DNA of 38,529 nt, from IMG/VR virus record IMGVR_UViG_3300044627_003295, positions 1 to 38,529 of that record, one strand, 5' to 3'. The DNA is from a virus. Both the position numbers and the translations under genes were made by a program. The stretch's first letter is position 1; every line of letters begins with the position of its first letter. Of the stretch, positions 10,201-17,563 are shown one piece after another. The notes below the pieces were generated by a model that worked only from the letters and a program-made list of their open reading frames with translations, did not search any database and was not told where the DNA came from.

Positions 10201-10721
10201 CCGAGTGGGCCACCGGCCAAGACCTGTTCACCAACCGGCCGATTGGCGAATCCACCTCGACGCTCGACGCCATCGCCCGCAAGGTGACAGGCGACCCGAA
10301 CGCTGACGTGCCGTTCCTCCCGGAAAAACTGCTGGAGATCACGCCGTTTCTTGGCCGTCCGCTGGGCGTGGCCCGGACGCTGCTGGATGATCGCGGCGGG
10401 CAGTCGTTTGGCCACCGTCTCAGCAAGGCCGGACTCAACGCCGTGTCCGGCTTGAAGGTGCGTGACGTGTCGCAGCAGGACGCCCTGTCCGACGCCATGC
10501 GGCAGATCGAGGAGTCCATCGACCCGTACACCCGTGACTTCAAGCAGGTCTTCATTCCCGAGCAACTCCAGCCGTCCGTCCCGCAGTGGGCCCTCCGGCG
10601 GCTGGCCGTCTCCCGAGCCCTCGCCCGCGAGCGGCGGGCCGAGAGGCAGGGGGCCACGCAGGACCGGAAGAAGAAGTCCAAGCCGAAGACCGACACCGGC
10701 TTCGACCCGTTATTCTCGTAG
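7239..10721 (+). CDS. Very large virion protein, probable DNA-ejection/internal protein
   Basis: 1160 aa. The N-terminal 200 residues are partly hydrophobic (FAGGLAADAITDPLS). Residues 830-900 contain a motif block familiar from large internal or ejection proteins of short-tailed phages: an amphipathic segment with FERRVMKQVFPWYSYQSRIF, then LRQIAERPGGR. The C-terminus is strongly basic (about residues 1125-1155, RERRAERQG and KKKSKPK). No RNA polymerase or transglycosylase motif was found, so a passive role in DNA translocation is favoured. The end overlaps the convergent integrase by 12 nt. A cluster of rare AT-rich codons at 9876-9911 is out of character with the rest. Confidence 0.75.
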   Translation: MMLPNQNPIRRRQTTFMPLFDEGLLADERVSADAVTPEERDSVLSDIGQFTGGTVARLADALSLPGDLWRGQLAGKPGERVTGRDLLRSAGIAGPEDTWWNFAGGLAADAITDPLSVMTGPAKALTPAGKAAARLAGPVGSLLDTAPTALTRKAISTGMADSALPMVARRTKDALQATGRKISTLDPATVGRPLYGVRTSRRAGTLDDLIKYADDQEAAEKAARQMLGDNQLNALRHQPLAKSFGLGLPMSDPMIVGDFLGKGFGDTYADVLDTAGQALRWSAPGRMTAALFDNQVGGSFDAEEQLTNVANWQARKVGGDAATGDHMLQLARLRLAHPEVFADEEGNRALGRYLEGPAVRKAEDVTYVESRPQLKAYADYWATSRQKSLAESRTYGLNGIPLTDKYGIDYLPRKADPALELAAKGDRKLGQLLSVFAPDALQRKSYLQVPGGRDTIIDLSRDTQVSGSKRALQREVDASAYIRDKLNGMVTGDMPKVSRQQADRLARLLARLPDDVVQKSPLFGQHPTEMIGSYLTSKGQNIGTAKTLLDSLATFAVNTPAKEVAGSRHLTLPAALKKLGLRTYVDDSARLEDDLFEAFEDGYSRPLLNEEGAAVQMRERLAKLMGVEPDEVRLNQFSIPEHHIDRLTRARDLYSTGDAPSKFMQALDHVTTAWKGSILAWPSRAIRDLYSGNVSNWLEGAWDSDSLSAASGLVMSGPQARSFLDELSKVPRWQGNDGVAQFYADLSRAGIVGSGQSTDIGASVLNKTAGGQMVGMDPISLSSIGSELKKGWNGKDFLTWRSSLKPLAETRNPVMRASERLNSLTDGINRISGWMALVKQGVDPMAAAARIKRAHVDYSSLSSFERRVMKQVFPWYSYQSRIFREVLRQIAERPGGRYGQLLQATERAQDSGEDSYVPAGLRSQFAYAVPAEFGGQPAPGTQTYVTDLDFPGFDQLNMLELAPTLAGTGKGIGRQIAMQVHPLGRLTAEWATGQDLFTNRPIGESTSTLDAIARKVTGDPNADVPFLPEKLLEITPFLGRPLGVARTLLDDRGGQSFGHRLSKAGLNAVSGLKVRDVSQQDALSDAMRQIEESIDPYTRDFKQVFIPEQLQPSVPQWALRRLAVSRALARERRAERQGATQDRKKKSKPKTDTGFDPLFS

Positions 10722-11534
10722 CAGTGACGGCACCTGCGGGATGTCCTTCCGGACCTGCGACCAGTCGATGTAGCAGCGTTCCGCGAGCCCGTGCGTCCTG
10801 TGGCCCAGATGCAGCCGGCCCTTGCCGGGAGCGTCCATCTCGATGTGGGTCGCCCCGCTACGCCGCAGCCACTTGCTGGAGCCTGACAGGCCCAGCGACC
10901 GGAGGTATCGCCGCATCCTTCGGCGGGCTGAGTTGGCCTGCATGGCCCACCCCAGAATCCGACCATCCGGGCTGTGTGCCAGCATCTCCCTGACAGCAGC
11001 CATGCAGGCTGGGCTCAGTGGCCGAACGTGCGGGTCGCCGGTCTTGTGCTGCGACCAGCGAACCGCACCGTCCACGAGGTCGTCGTCACGCATCTCCCAC
11101 AGATCGCCCTGCCTCGCACCGCTCTCGTAGCCCAGCAGTATCCACGCCCGCAGAAACAGCCCAACCGAAATGCCTTTGCCACGAATCTGGCCGGTCAGCG
11201 AAAAAGTGCCCTTGACGGCGGTACAGCACTGGACTACAGTCCACGCCCGAGTTGGTCGTCGTGGGATTTTGAACTTGACAATTCCGCGAGGGCCCGACTC
11301 CACTAGGCCAGATTCGTAGGCCCAGCGCCAGAGCCCAGTCAGGATGGCACGCTCAGTCGCAACAGTGATGGGAGCCACCTCTGTCAGCCGGCGTTGCAGG
11401 AATGCGTTGACGGCATTGGCAGAGATGGACCGGCACGACTTGGCCACCAGCCGGACGTGTCGGGCATAGGCAGGGACGACGACGCGGCCACGAAGGCACC
11501 GGTCGGCAACAGCAAGAAAGTTGAGGCAAGACAT
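10710..11534 (-). CDS. int: Tyrosine recombinase (phage integrase)
   Basis: 274 aa from the ATG at 11534. A longer frame runs upstream to 11648, but its extra 38 residues lack integrase character. The catalytic domain shows the first Arg in SGARQGDL, a Lys in QHKTGDP, the second Arg in KWLRRSGATH (Lys where His is usual), His in LGHRT, and the nucleophile Tyr255 in AERCYIDW. The preceding 100 residues correspond to the core-binding domain. It would catalyse integration and excision between attP and attB. It faces left between two rightward operons, with its 3' end overlapping the virion gene. Its start codon abuts the divergent exonuclease start, leaving almost no room for separate control. 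No attP could be identified. Confidence 0.88.
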   Translation of the reverse strand: MSCLNFLAVADRCLRGRVVVPAYARHVRLVAKSCRSISANAVNAFLQRRLTEVAPITVATERAILTGLWRWAYESGLVESGPRGIVKFKIPRRPTRAWTVVQCCTAVKGTFSLTGQIRGKGISVGLFLRAWILLGYESGARQGDLWEMRDDDLVDGAVRWSQHKTGDPHVRPLSPACMAAVREMLAHSPDGRILGWAMQANSARRRMRRYLRSLGLSGSSKWLRRSGATHIEMDAPGKGRLHLGHRTHGLAERCYIDWSQVRKDIPQVPSLLRE

Positions 11535-12514
11535 TGGATACGCACCCCTATGAAGGGCGTGAAAATCTCCCGGAAGTCGGCACGGTTGGTCGTGGCAATA
11601 CAGCCGATACGACCGCTTCTGTCGCTCCTGCGCTCGTACAAGGAGCATGTGCAGCCCCGATTGCGGGGCCGGACCATGCTCATGTACGGGCCGAGATTCG
11701 GCGGGGAGAGGAGTCCGACGACTATCACGCTAACGAAACGCACAGGTCGTGCAGCCGCGTCAAAACATTCCTTGACGGGCCCACCCTGTACCACAAGCGG
11801 TACGTCGCCAAGACCCTGCCGCCGTACAGCAGTGCCGCCATGGATCACGGCACCCTGCTGCATCGGTGGCTTGAGGAAGGCGACAACTTCCTTGCGTTGC
11901 TTGTGGCCCCTCCGGAATCAACCCTAACAGCAACGGGGCTCGTAGGCAAAGAAGCGGAAAAGTGGGTCAAAAACGAGGCTCCGGCGGGGGCTGTCGTCGT
12001 CTCCCCGAAGGAGAGGGCCCAGATTTTGGCGGAGGTGGAGGCCATCAAGGGGCACCCCGCCGCCCGGTCGCTGATCGAGCGGATCGCTGAACATGAGATC
12101 AGCGTCTACTGGCAGACGGACGAAGGCGACCGACTCAAGTGCCGGTTCGACGGGCTCACCAGCGACGGCATCGTCCTCGACCTGAAGACGACTCGCGACG
12201 AAAGCATCCGCTCCGACTGGTGGGGCTCGATGCTCAAGTTCCGCTACCACCTTCAGGACGCTTGGTATCGGCGTGGCATGGAGGCGATGGGCCTTGAGCC
12301 CAAGCCCCTGCATTTCATCGTCATCTCCACTTCGATCAGTCACGACTGCGAAGTGGTCACGCTGCCCCCGCTGGTTGTGGCGGAAGGGCGGCGGCTCATG
12401 GACAAGGCGTTGGCTGACCTTCGCCTGCGTGAAGACCTCGACTGGTGGTTGCCGGACTCACACGGCGAGGTCATCGAACTTCCAGTTCCGGCGCACATTC
12501 TGGGGAGACTGTGA
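11534..12514 (+). CDS. RecE/exonuclease VIII-like PD-(D/E)XK nuclease
   Basis: 326 aa if TTG at 11534 is used (GAGG at 11523-11526). No closer in-frame ATG or GTG exists, so the N-terminal 60 residues are uncertain. The conserved part begins near YHANETHRSCSRVKTFL, then MDHGTLLHRWLE. The nuclease core is CRFDGLTSDGIVLDLKTT, giving Asp and Asp-x-Lys at the metal site, followed by YHLQDAWYRRGMEAMG. This matches the PDDEXK domain of RecE-like exodeoxyribonucleases, which resect double-stranded DNA ends for annealing. It is coupled by TGATG to an ERF annealing protein, its normal partner. Confidence 0.82.
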   Translation: MDTHPYEGRENLPEVGTVGRGNTADTTASVAPALVQGACAAPIAGPDHAHVRAEIRRGEESDDYHANETHRSCSRVKTFLDGPTLYHKRYVAKTLPPYSSAAMDHGTLLHRWLEEGDNFLALLVAPPESTLTATGLVGKEAEKWVKNEAPAGAVVVSPKERAQILAEVEAIKGHPAARSLIERIAEHEISVYWQTDEGDRLKCRFDGLTSDGIVLDLKTTRDESIRSDWWGSMLKFRYHLQDAWYRRGMEAMGLEPKPLHFIVISTSISHDCEVVTLPPLVVAEGRRLMDKALADLRLREDLDWWLPDSHGEVIELPVPAHILGRL

Positions 12515-13158
12515 TGGTTAGCGTAATCGCTGAGTGGCCAGCATCCAGCCCGGCACTCGACAAACTGTTTGAGGCCAAGAGCAAGGCGTTGGGAGCGTTG
12601 AAGAACGCACCCCGCACCAGCAAGTCCCACTTCGGCATGTACGCCGACTTGGCGACGGTGTTCGACACGATCCGGAAGCCGTTGTCCGACAACGGGCTGG
12701 ACGTGATCCAGTGCTTCGTTCCCTACGACGAGCAGTACGTGATGCTGGTCACGACGCTGGGGCACACCAGCGGCCAGTTCATCCGTTCGTTCCTGCCGAT
12801 CAAGAGCAGCCTTCAGCCGCAGCAGTTGGCTGCGACGGCGACCTACCTGAAGCGTGTGGAGTTGGCGGCGATTGTCGGCGTGGCGGCAGAGGACGAAGAC
12901 GACGGCGAGACGGCCCAGCGGGCTGCGGCCCAGCAGGCTGCGACCGACACCGACCGCGTTGAGAAGGCGTTGATGAGCAAGGCCCGCGTGGCCCGCGATC
13001 AAGCCGGCATCGACGCCGTGTTGGCACAGGTCGAGCGGGGCCGGTCGGCCGGTCAGTTGGATGCCGCGACGGCCGACCGTGTCGTGACCTACGCGAAGGA
13101 AGTGGCGGCCATGCTGCCGGCGAAGACCGCCCAGAAGGTGGCGGCGACCGCCAGTTGA
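12514..13158 (+). CDS. erf: ERF-family single-strand annealing protein
   Basis: 214 aa from the ATG at 12514, which overlaps the exonuclease stop. A longer open frame upstream is an artefact of the overlap. ERF hallmarks: GMYADLATVFDTIRKPLSDNGL, then the strand LVTTLGHTSGQFIRSFLPI, then QQLAATATYLKRVELAAIVGVAAEDEDDGE with the DDG end of the core domain. The rest is an Ala/Gln-rich linker and helical tail. It should bind single-stranded DNA exposed by the upstream exonuclease and anneal homologous strands in recombination-dependent replication or circularisation. Confidence 0.9.
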   Translation: MVSVIAEWPASSPALDKLFEAKSKALGALKNAPRTSKSHFGMYADLATVFDTIRKPLSDNGLDVIQCFVPYDEQYVMLVTTLGHTSGQFIRSFLPIKSSLQPQQLAATATYLKRVELAAIVGVAAEDEDDGETAQRAAAQQAATDTDRVEKALMSKARVARDQAGIDAVLAQVERGRSAGQLDAATADRVVTYAKEVAAMLPAKTAQKVAATAS

Positions 13159-13241
13159 TTCTCCCCCACAGGTGCGAGTGGCCATCGGGGCGTGCCGGCC
13201 GCCCGTCGCACCAGCCGGCACTTCAAAACACGGAGGAATCC

Positions 13242-13580
13242 ATGACTGACGAGATGGAGAGGTACGTGTCGCTGGCTCACGGCGTGGCAGCACACGCGAC
13301 GGCCGGGACGCTGGAGCCGGACACCGCCATGCGGTTCTGCCGGGCGATCCTGCCGTCGATCTTGGTGGAGTTGGACATCGCACGGCGGGTCGAGGCGAGG
13401 CTGGAGCAGATGTTCCCGGCCACCGCCGCCGTCGTCGCCGCGCCGCCAGCGCCCTGCGAGGCCACTGTGTGCAGCAGCCGTTGGGAGGGCATGTCTGCGA
13501 AGAAGGCCAAGCGGGCCATCAAGAAGGCGGCCAAGAAGTCTCGCCGCAAGAAGGGAGGGTGCGATGACCTGCCTTCGTGA
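13242..13580 (+). CDS. Small hypothetical protein with basic C-terminal tail
   Basis: 112 aa. ATG at 13242 is chosen because CGGAGG precedes it. An upstream in-frame start would add a Pro/Arg-rich segment with no ribosome site. The N-terminal 60 residues are helical (MTDEMERYVSLAHGVAAHATAG, then MRFCRAILPSILVELDIARRVEARLEQMF). The tail is Lys/Arg-rich (KKAKRAIKKAAKKSRRKKGG), suggesting nucleic-acid contact. It overlaps the helicase start by 17 nt and sits in the recombination operon. No family is recognised. Confidence 0.7.
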   Translation: MTDEMERYVSLAHGVAAHATAGTLEPDTAMRFCRAILPSILVELDIARRVEARLEQMFPATAAVVAAPPAPCEATVCSSRWEGMSAKKAKRAIKKAAKKSRRKKGGCDDLPS

Positions 13581-15090
13581 CTACCAGCGTCGGGCCGTCG
13601 AGCAGGTGTGTCTGGCTGCGAAGCGTGGCCAGAAGCGGGTCGTTGTCTGCCAGCCGGTTGGCAGCGGCAAGACGGAGGTGCAGGCCGAATTGTGCCGCAT
13701 CGCCCGCTACCCAGTGAACGTGGTGCCGCTGGTGGACTTGATGCGGCAGAACCGCGACCGGATGGAACTGCGGCTGGGCGAGAAGGTGGACATTGAGCAG
13801 GGGGCAAACTTTGCCGAGTCCATCGAGGGGCTGCGGCGGCGGGTCATCGTCGCCAGCCGCGACTCGTTGCTGTCCCGCAGCCGCTTCAAGGCGAAAGCCT
13901 ACGAGCGGACGACGCTGGTGATTGTGGACGAGTGCCACGTGGGCATCACGCCTCGCATGGAGGAGATGCTCAAGTGGTACGAGGATCGAGGGGCGACCAT
14001 CGTCGGGTTCAGTGCCACGCCCTACAAGGGCAAGGGCAAGGCTCTGCGGTACTGGCCACGCCCGCAGGTCGTGTACTCGCTCTGGGACGCCATTCACGAC
14101 GGCTGGCTGGTGAGCCCGACGTGCCACCTGTCTGAGGCCAAGAGTTTCGACCTGACGATGGTCGAGGACGAGGCCGGCGAGTGGGACAAGGGGCAACTGG
14201 AAGCGGTCCTCACGGCCGAGCATTTCGCTCAGGAGGTGACGAGCCTCGTCCTGTCCACGTATCGCCGCAAGCCCAGCGTGGTGTACGCCTGCAACCGCCG
14301 GCAGGCCGAACTGTTCGTGCAGATTTTTGAGCGGTACGGCGTCCGGGTCAGCCTCGTCCACTGCAAGCAGAACCCGCTGGTCCGCAAGGAGAACATGGAT
14401 GCGTTCACGTCCAACGAGACGCAGATCATCGTGAACGTGGGCATCTTGGGCTACGGCTGGGACATGCCAACGCTGGAAAATGTCTACATGGCGGCGCCGA
14501 CACGGTCGCTCTCGCGGTACGAGCAACGTCTCGGACGCGGCACACGCTGCCTGCCGGGCATCCTGCACCCGGAGATGAGCCGGGACGAGCGTCTGGCCGC
14601 CATCGCTGCCTCCGCGAAGCCCACGTTCCATATCTACGACATTACCGACTCGTCGCGGAACCACCAGTTGCTCAACGCACTACAGGTCTTGGACGCCAAA
14701 TGCCGGCGTTCTGCGGCACGGCGTGCCCGCATGGCCGATTTGGCGGCACAGGGCGGCATAGACGCGACTGAAGCGGTAAGGCAGGCAGACCAACTCGACC
14801 TTGAGGAGTTGCAGGCCAAGACGCGGGAGATCATGGAGAAGCGGAAGCGGCTCGTTGTGGGCGTGACGTTCGACCATGCGACCCGTGACCTGTTCTCCGA
14901 GCCGGAGGAGGGCAAGAAGCGTCGTGGGTGGAGGATGCTGTACGGAAAGTACAAGGGCGAGCATCTGTCCGCCGTCCCGCAGGGCTATCTAGAGTGGGTG
15001 CTGGGCAGTCAAAAAAAGGCTACCCCTTTCACGGCGGCCGTTCGATCCGAACTGGCCCGGAGAAAGGAGGCTCCCAATGCCCAGCGCTAG
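13564..15090 (+). CDS. SF2 DEAD/DEAH-type helicase
   Basis: 508 aa. It starts with a Q-motif-like LRDYQRRAV. Walker A is PVGSGKT at residues 31-37, motif II is DECH at 122-125, motif III is SATP at 150-153, and motif VI is QRLGRGTR at 321-328. The C-terminal 110 residues end with GKYKGEHLSAVPQGYLEWVL, a small module common at the ends of phage helicases and nucleases. It should unwind or remodel DNA during phage replication or recombination. Near the 3' end, A AAA AAG at 15012-15018 sits in the zero frame like a -1 frameshift site, followed 17 nt later by a strong hairpin. Confidence 0.88.
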   Translation: MTCLRDYQRRAVEQVCLAAKRGQKRVVVCQPVGSGKTEVQAELCRIARYPVNVVPLVDLMRQNRDRMELRLGEKVDIEQGANFAESIEGLRRRVIVASRDSLLSRSRFKAKAYERTTLVIVDECHVGITPRMEEMLKWYEDRGATIVGFSATPYKGKGKALRYWPRPQVVYSLWDAIHDGWLVSPTCHLSEAKSFDLTMVEDEAGEWDKGQLEAVLTAEHFAQEVTSLVLSTYRRKPSVVYACNRRQAELFVQIFERYGVRVSLVHCKQNPLVRKENMDAFTSNETQIIVNVGILGYGWDMPTLENVYMAAPTRSLSRYEQRLGRGTRCLPGILHPEMSRDERLAAIAASAKPTFHIYDITDSSRNHQLLNALQVLDAKCRRSAARRARMADLAAQGGIDATEAVRQADQLDLEELQAKTREIMEKRKRLVVGVTFDHATRDLFSEPEEGKKRRGWRMLYGKYKGEHLSAVPQGYLEWVLGSQKKATPFTAAVRSELARRKEAPNAQR

Positions 15091-15099
15091 GAGGACTGC

Positions 15100-15498
15100 G
15101 TGCCGGAAGACCGCGTCAGCCCAAGAGCGACAGGCCAGATCGGCGTGGCGAGGGCGGTCGAGCAGTTTCTACTGGCCGGCTTCTGCGTGGCTGTGCCGAT
15201 GCTGGACGAGGGCTACGACCTTCTCGTCGGAGCCGGCGGCCTATGGTGGCGAGTGCAGGTCAAGACTACGTCTTCGTCCGCAGGTGGTCGTCGTCGCAAC
15301 CGCATTGACATCAGCCGTTCGCGTGGGTCGCTGTACACCACAGAAATCGTGGACGCCATCGTGGCTGTCCACCTGCGGACGGGCGTCAGCATGTGCGTGC
15401 CGATGGCGGTCGCGGCTGGCAGGCGATACCTGAATTGGTCTTCTGCTAAGCAGTGGTCGGACTTCGGAAAACTCAGGAGCATCAAGACACACAAGTAG
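15100..15498 (+). CDS. PD-(D/E)XK-like endonuclease
   Basis: 132 aa with GTG start and AGGAGG at 15089-15094, overlapping the helicase stop. The core GYDLLVGAGGLWWRVQVKTT gives an Asp and a QVK element spaced as in PDDEXK nucleases of the resolvase-like group. Upstream, GQIGVARAVEQFLLAGFCVAVPM supplies the first helix. The C-terminus is YLNWSSAKQWSDF. It probably cuts branched or foreign DNA. The exact substrate cannot be read. It lies in the recombination operon with three other nuclease-like genes, just before a long non-coding stretch. Confidence 0.6.
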   Translation: MPEDRVSPRATGQIGVARAVEQFLLAGFCVAVPMLDEGYDLLVGAGGLWWRVQVKTTSSSAGGRRRNRIDISRSRGSLYTTEIVDAIVAVHLRTGVSMCVPMAVAAGRRYLNWSSAKQWSDFGKLRSIKTHK

Positions 15499-15856
15499 GA
15501 CGGTGACAATACGAACGGCTGCGTGGGTTGGGAGAACCTACGGCACGCAGACGCATGGCTCGCTACCGGAAGGGATTGTGGTGACAGCGAGTAGGCCAGC
15601 CGCAAGCGACAGGGCCAAACCACACGGGCAGCAGGATGCTCGATAAGCAGGTCGCATGCCTCCACCCCTGCGGTACGGAGGCCACCCGGAAGCGTCCTAA
15701 CGAGCAGCGGACAGGGTGGCGGCTAACTCCAGCATCACGCTGGGGATTAGTCGCCGTCCACCCATTGCGAGCCTTCAAGCAACAGACAGGGATGGTTAGT
15801 GCAGGTGGTTGGGCGCATAGATGGGCCCGAGTTCAGGAACCTGAAAGGAGTCATAC
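15499..15856 (+). ncRNA. Non-coding gap with strong predicted RNA folds (candidate structured RNA)
   Basis: A 358-nt gap in an otherwise packed operon. Helices found by eye: CTGCGTG 15519-15525 with CACGCAG 15544-15550, enclosing GGTT/AACC (15526-15529/15535-15538); CTCGCT 15559-15564 with AGCGAG 15586-15591; GCCTCC 15658-15663 with GGAGGC 15677-15682; and a long hairpin in which GCGGCTAA 15719-15726 pairs TTAGTCGC 15747-15754 and CTCCAGC pairs GCTGGGG around loop ATCAC. No ORF here has a ribosome site or a plausible protein. I could not match it to tmRNA, RNase P, 6S, a group I intron core or a tRNA. It may be a cis leader of the next gene or an independent RNA. Confidence 0.45.
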
Positions 15857-16102
15857 ATGAACGGTTTTCTCGGTCGGTCGCTGGCGAGGCTTCTCAAGGA
15901 CGGCGAGGAACTGGCCGCTCCGGCGAGGGCGATTGGCGAACTGGCGTATGCCCGTCCTGCGACTGGAGAAGACGCGACCAACGTGGTCACTGGCCGGCGT
16001 GCGTTCCGGTATCAGATCGAGTTCGACAGCCTTGCCGACCTGACCATGTTTGCCGACAGCGTGCGGGAACTGGTGGACGCCGTGACCGGAGAGCGGAGGT
16101 GA
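15857..16102 (+). CDS. Small hypothetical protein
   Basis: 81 aa, ATG at 15857 with AAAGGAG about 6 nt upstream. N-terminal half: MNGFLGRSLARLLKDGEELAAPARAIGELAY. C-terminal half: a short RYQIEFDSLADLTMFADSVRELVDAV helix. No known domain. It is the first gene after the structured non-coding stretch, so its translation could be controlled by that RNA. Its stop overlaps the GTG of the HNH gene. Confidence 0.65.
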   Translation: MNGFLGRSLARLLKDGEELAAPARAIGELAYARPATGEDATNVVTGRRAFRYQIEFDSLADLTMFADSVRELVDAVTGERR

Positions 16103-16797
16103 GCGATGCCAAGACGCCGCTGGCTGACTTCGCTGCTGAGTTCCCGTTCTGTGCCGTGTGTTGGAACCGGGACACGCTGCACATCCACCACCTGCAACAG
16201 GGCGCAGCGAGGGTGCATGACCGGAGGAACCTGCTCCGGCTGTGCCGCTACTGCCATGAGGGGCTGCACTTCGGCGGCAAGGACGACCTCACGAAAGGGA
16301 TGCTGCTCACGGCCAAGCGAGAAGTTGACGACGCCTACTACGACCCGTCGTTCTTGGCTTCGCTTCGGCACAAGCAGCATCTCGGCTACGACCCGCAGCG
16401 TTATCCGGTACGTGTCTTCGTGTTTCGCAGGCGGAACGGAATCCCACAGGAGTTAGCCCGCATGGCCATCAACAGCAGGAACAAGGGGAAGAAGGGCGAG
16501 TTGGAGGCGGCGGCCGAATGGAATCGGCTCGTCCCCAAAGCCCATGCCCGGCGGAGCCAGCAGCACAGCGGCACGGAGTCGTCCAGCGACCTCATCAGTC
16601 CGGGCACTCCGCATCTCTGGCTGGAGGTGAAGCGGGTGCAGGCGTTGAACCTGACGGCCGTCATGGAAACGTCCCGCGAACAGTGCGGCGAACTGTGCCC
16701 GGTGGTGCTGCACCGCAAGAACGACAGCGAGTGGCTGGTGACGTTCCCGTTGGAGGACATCAAGCGGTTCGTGCAACAAGTGCAGGGAGGCATGTAA
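16099..16797 (+). CDS. HNH endonuclease joined in frame to a Holliday-junction-resolvase-like PDDEXK domain
   Basis: 232 aa from GTG at 16099 (GTGA overlap). Residues 15-60 form a zinc HNH motif: C18xxC21, H30-H31, N44, C49xxC52 and H57. From residue 122 a second domain starts with MAINSRNKGKKGELEAAAEW, then HARRSQQHSGTESSSDLI and HLWLEVKRVQALN, the E..D..ExK pattern of phage resolvase-like nucleases, usually a free-standing protein of about 110 aa. An ATG at 16462 with AGGAG at 16448-16452 could make that domain alone. So this is either a true fusion or two genes lacking an intervening stop. Likely role: DNA processing in recombination or packaging. Confidence 0.75.
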   Translation: MSDAKTPLADFAAEFPFCAVCWNRDTLHIHHLQQGAARVHDRRNLLRLCRYCHEGLHFGGKDDLTKGMLLTAKREVDDAYYDPSFLASLRHKQHLGYDPQRYPVRVFVFRRRNGIPQELARMAINSRNKGKKGELEAAAEWNRLVPKAHARRSQQHSGTESSSDLISPGTPHLWLEVKRVQALNLTAVMETSREQCGELCPVVLHRKNDSEWLVTFPLEDIKRFVQQVQGGM

Positions 16798-17090
16798 TGC
16801 CGGAGAACCACAGTTTCTTGATTGCCGGCGTGCGGTGGCTGTGGCGGTATGCCCGCCTCAAAGGCAACGCCGCCGGCTGGGCCCAGTGGCCGGACCCCAA
16901 GAACCCGACGCTTGCCAAGAAGGTGTTGATTGACGAGCGGCTCAGTGGGCGTGCCCGCCTCGACACGGAGATTCACGAGTACCTGCATGCGGCCAACCCC
17001 ACGCTCAGCGAGGAGCATGTCACGCAGCAGGGCAAGGAGTTGAGCAGGATTCTGTGGGCTCTCGGATACAGGATCAAGGAGGGGTCGTGA
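16797..17090 (+). CDS. Small phage protein with an HEYLH (HExxH) motif
   Basis: 97 aa from the ATG at 16797 (TAATG overlap). The much longer upstream frame is a shadow of the nuclease gene. The centre reads DTEIHEYLHAANPTLSEEHV, a zinc-metallopeptidase-type HExxH with a downstream Glu, and the tail is LSRILWALGYR. Small phage proteins of this pattern are familiar, but their substrate is unknown and they may be structural relics. The stop overlaps the GTG of the next gene. Confidence 0.65.
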   Translation: MPENHSFLIAGVRWLWRYARLKGNAAGWAQWPDPKNPTLAKKVLIDERLSGRARLDTEIHEYLHAANPTLSEEHVTQQGKELSRILWALGYRIKEGS

Positions 17091-17563
17091 AGGTCCGCTT
17101 GGAGTGGTTTGAGATCAGCCGTGCCGCCCTCGTCGGCGTGTCTCGCAACGTCGAGGCACTGCGGAAGGGGTGCGTCAACCGGATGCCGATCAACGACGAG
17201 TGGTCGATCCATATTCTCGGCGCTCTTGGAGAGTGTGCGTTTGCGAAGGCCAGCAACCGGTACTGGAACGGGAGCGTGAACACGTTCAAGGCCGGAGGCG
17301 ACGTGGGCGAGACGATTCAGGTCCGCACTCGTCGCGACCACAACTGGGACTTGATCGTCAGGAACGACGACAAGAGCGACGACGTGTACGTGCTGGTGAC
17401 TGGCGGGCCGCAGGAGTTTGTGGTTCGCGGCTACGTCTCCGGATCAGACGCAAAGCAGGATTGTTTCAAGGCCGATCACGGCGGGCACGGCGAGGCGTTC
17501 TTCGTGCCGCAGGACAAGTTGAGGCCGATTGCTGAGTTGACTGACACGAAAGGACAGCCATGA
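17087..17563 (+). CDS. PDDEXK-like conserved phage protein
   Basis: 158 aa, GTG at 17087 preceded by AAGGAGGGG. The core GALGECAFAKASNRYWNGSVNTF, then DVGETIQVRTRRDHNWDLIVRNDD, has an Asp and a QVR/DL element where nucleases of the restriction-like fold carry their metal site. The final third (FVVRGYVSGSDAKQ, AFFVPQDKLRPI) matches phage proteins I have seen annotated only as hypothetical. Probably a DNA-end or branched-DNA enzyme. The usual Lys is Arg here (QVR), so activity is uncertain. It overlaps the HD hydrolase start by ATGA. Confidence 0.65.
   Translation: MKVRLEWFEISRAALVGVSRNVEALRKGCVNRMPINDEWSIHILGALGECAFAKASNRYWNGSVNTFKAGGDVGETIQVRTRRDHNWDLIVRNDDKSDDVYVLVTGGPQEFVVRGYVSGSDAKQDCFKADHGGHGEAFFVPQDKLRPIAELTDTKGQP

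Noticed and set aside
7239-10721. Virion RNA polymerase of the N4 type
   Set aside because: Size is suggestive, but no polymerase motifs are visible. The FPWYSY region fits an ejection protein better.
11394-11927. Rightward frame across the integrase/exonuclease junction
   Set aside because: The segment from the internal Met at 11550 looked basic and tempting, but it has no good ribosome site and degenerates into shadow sequence over the exonuclease gene.
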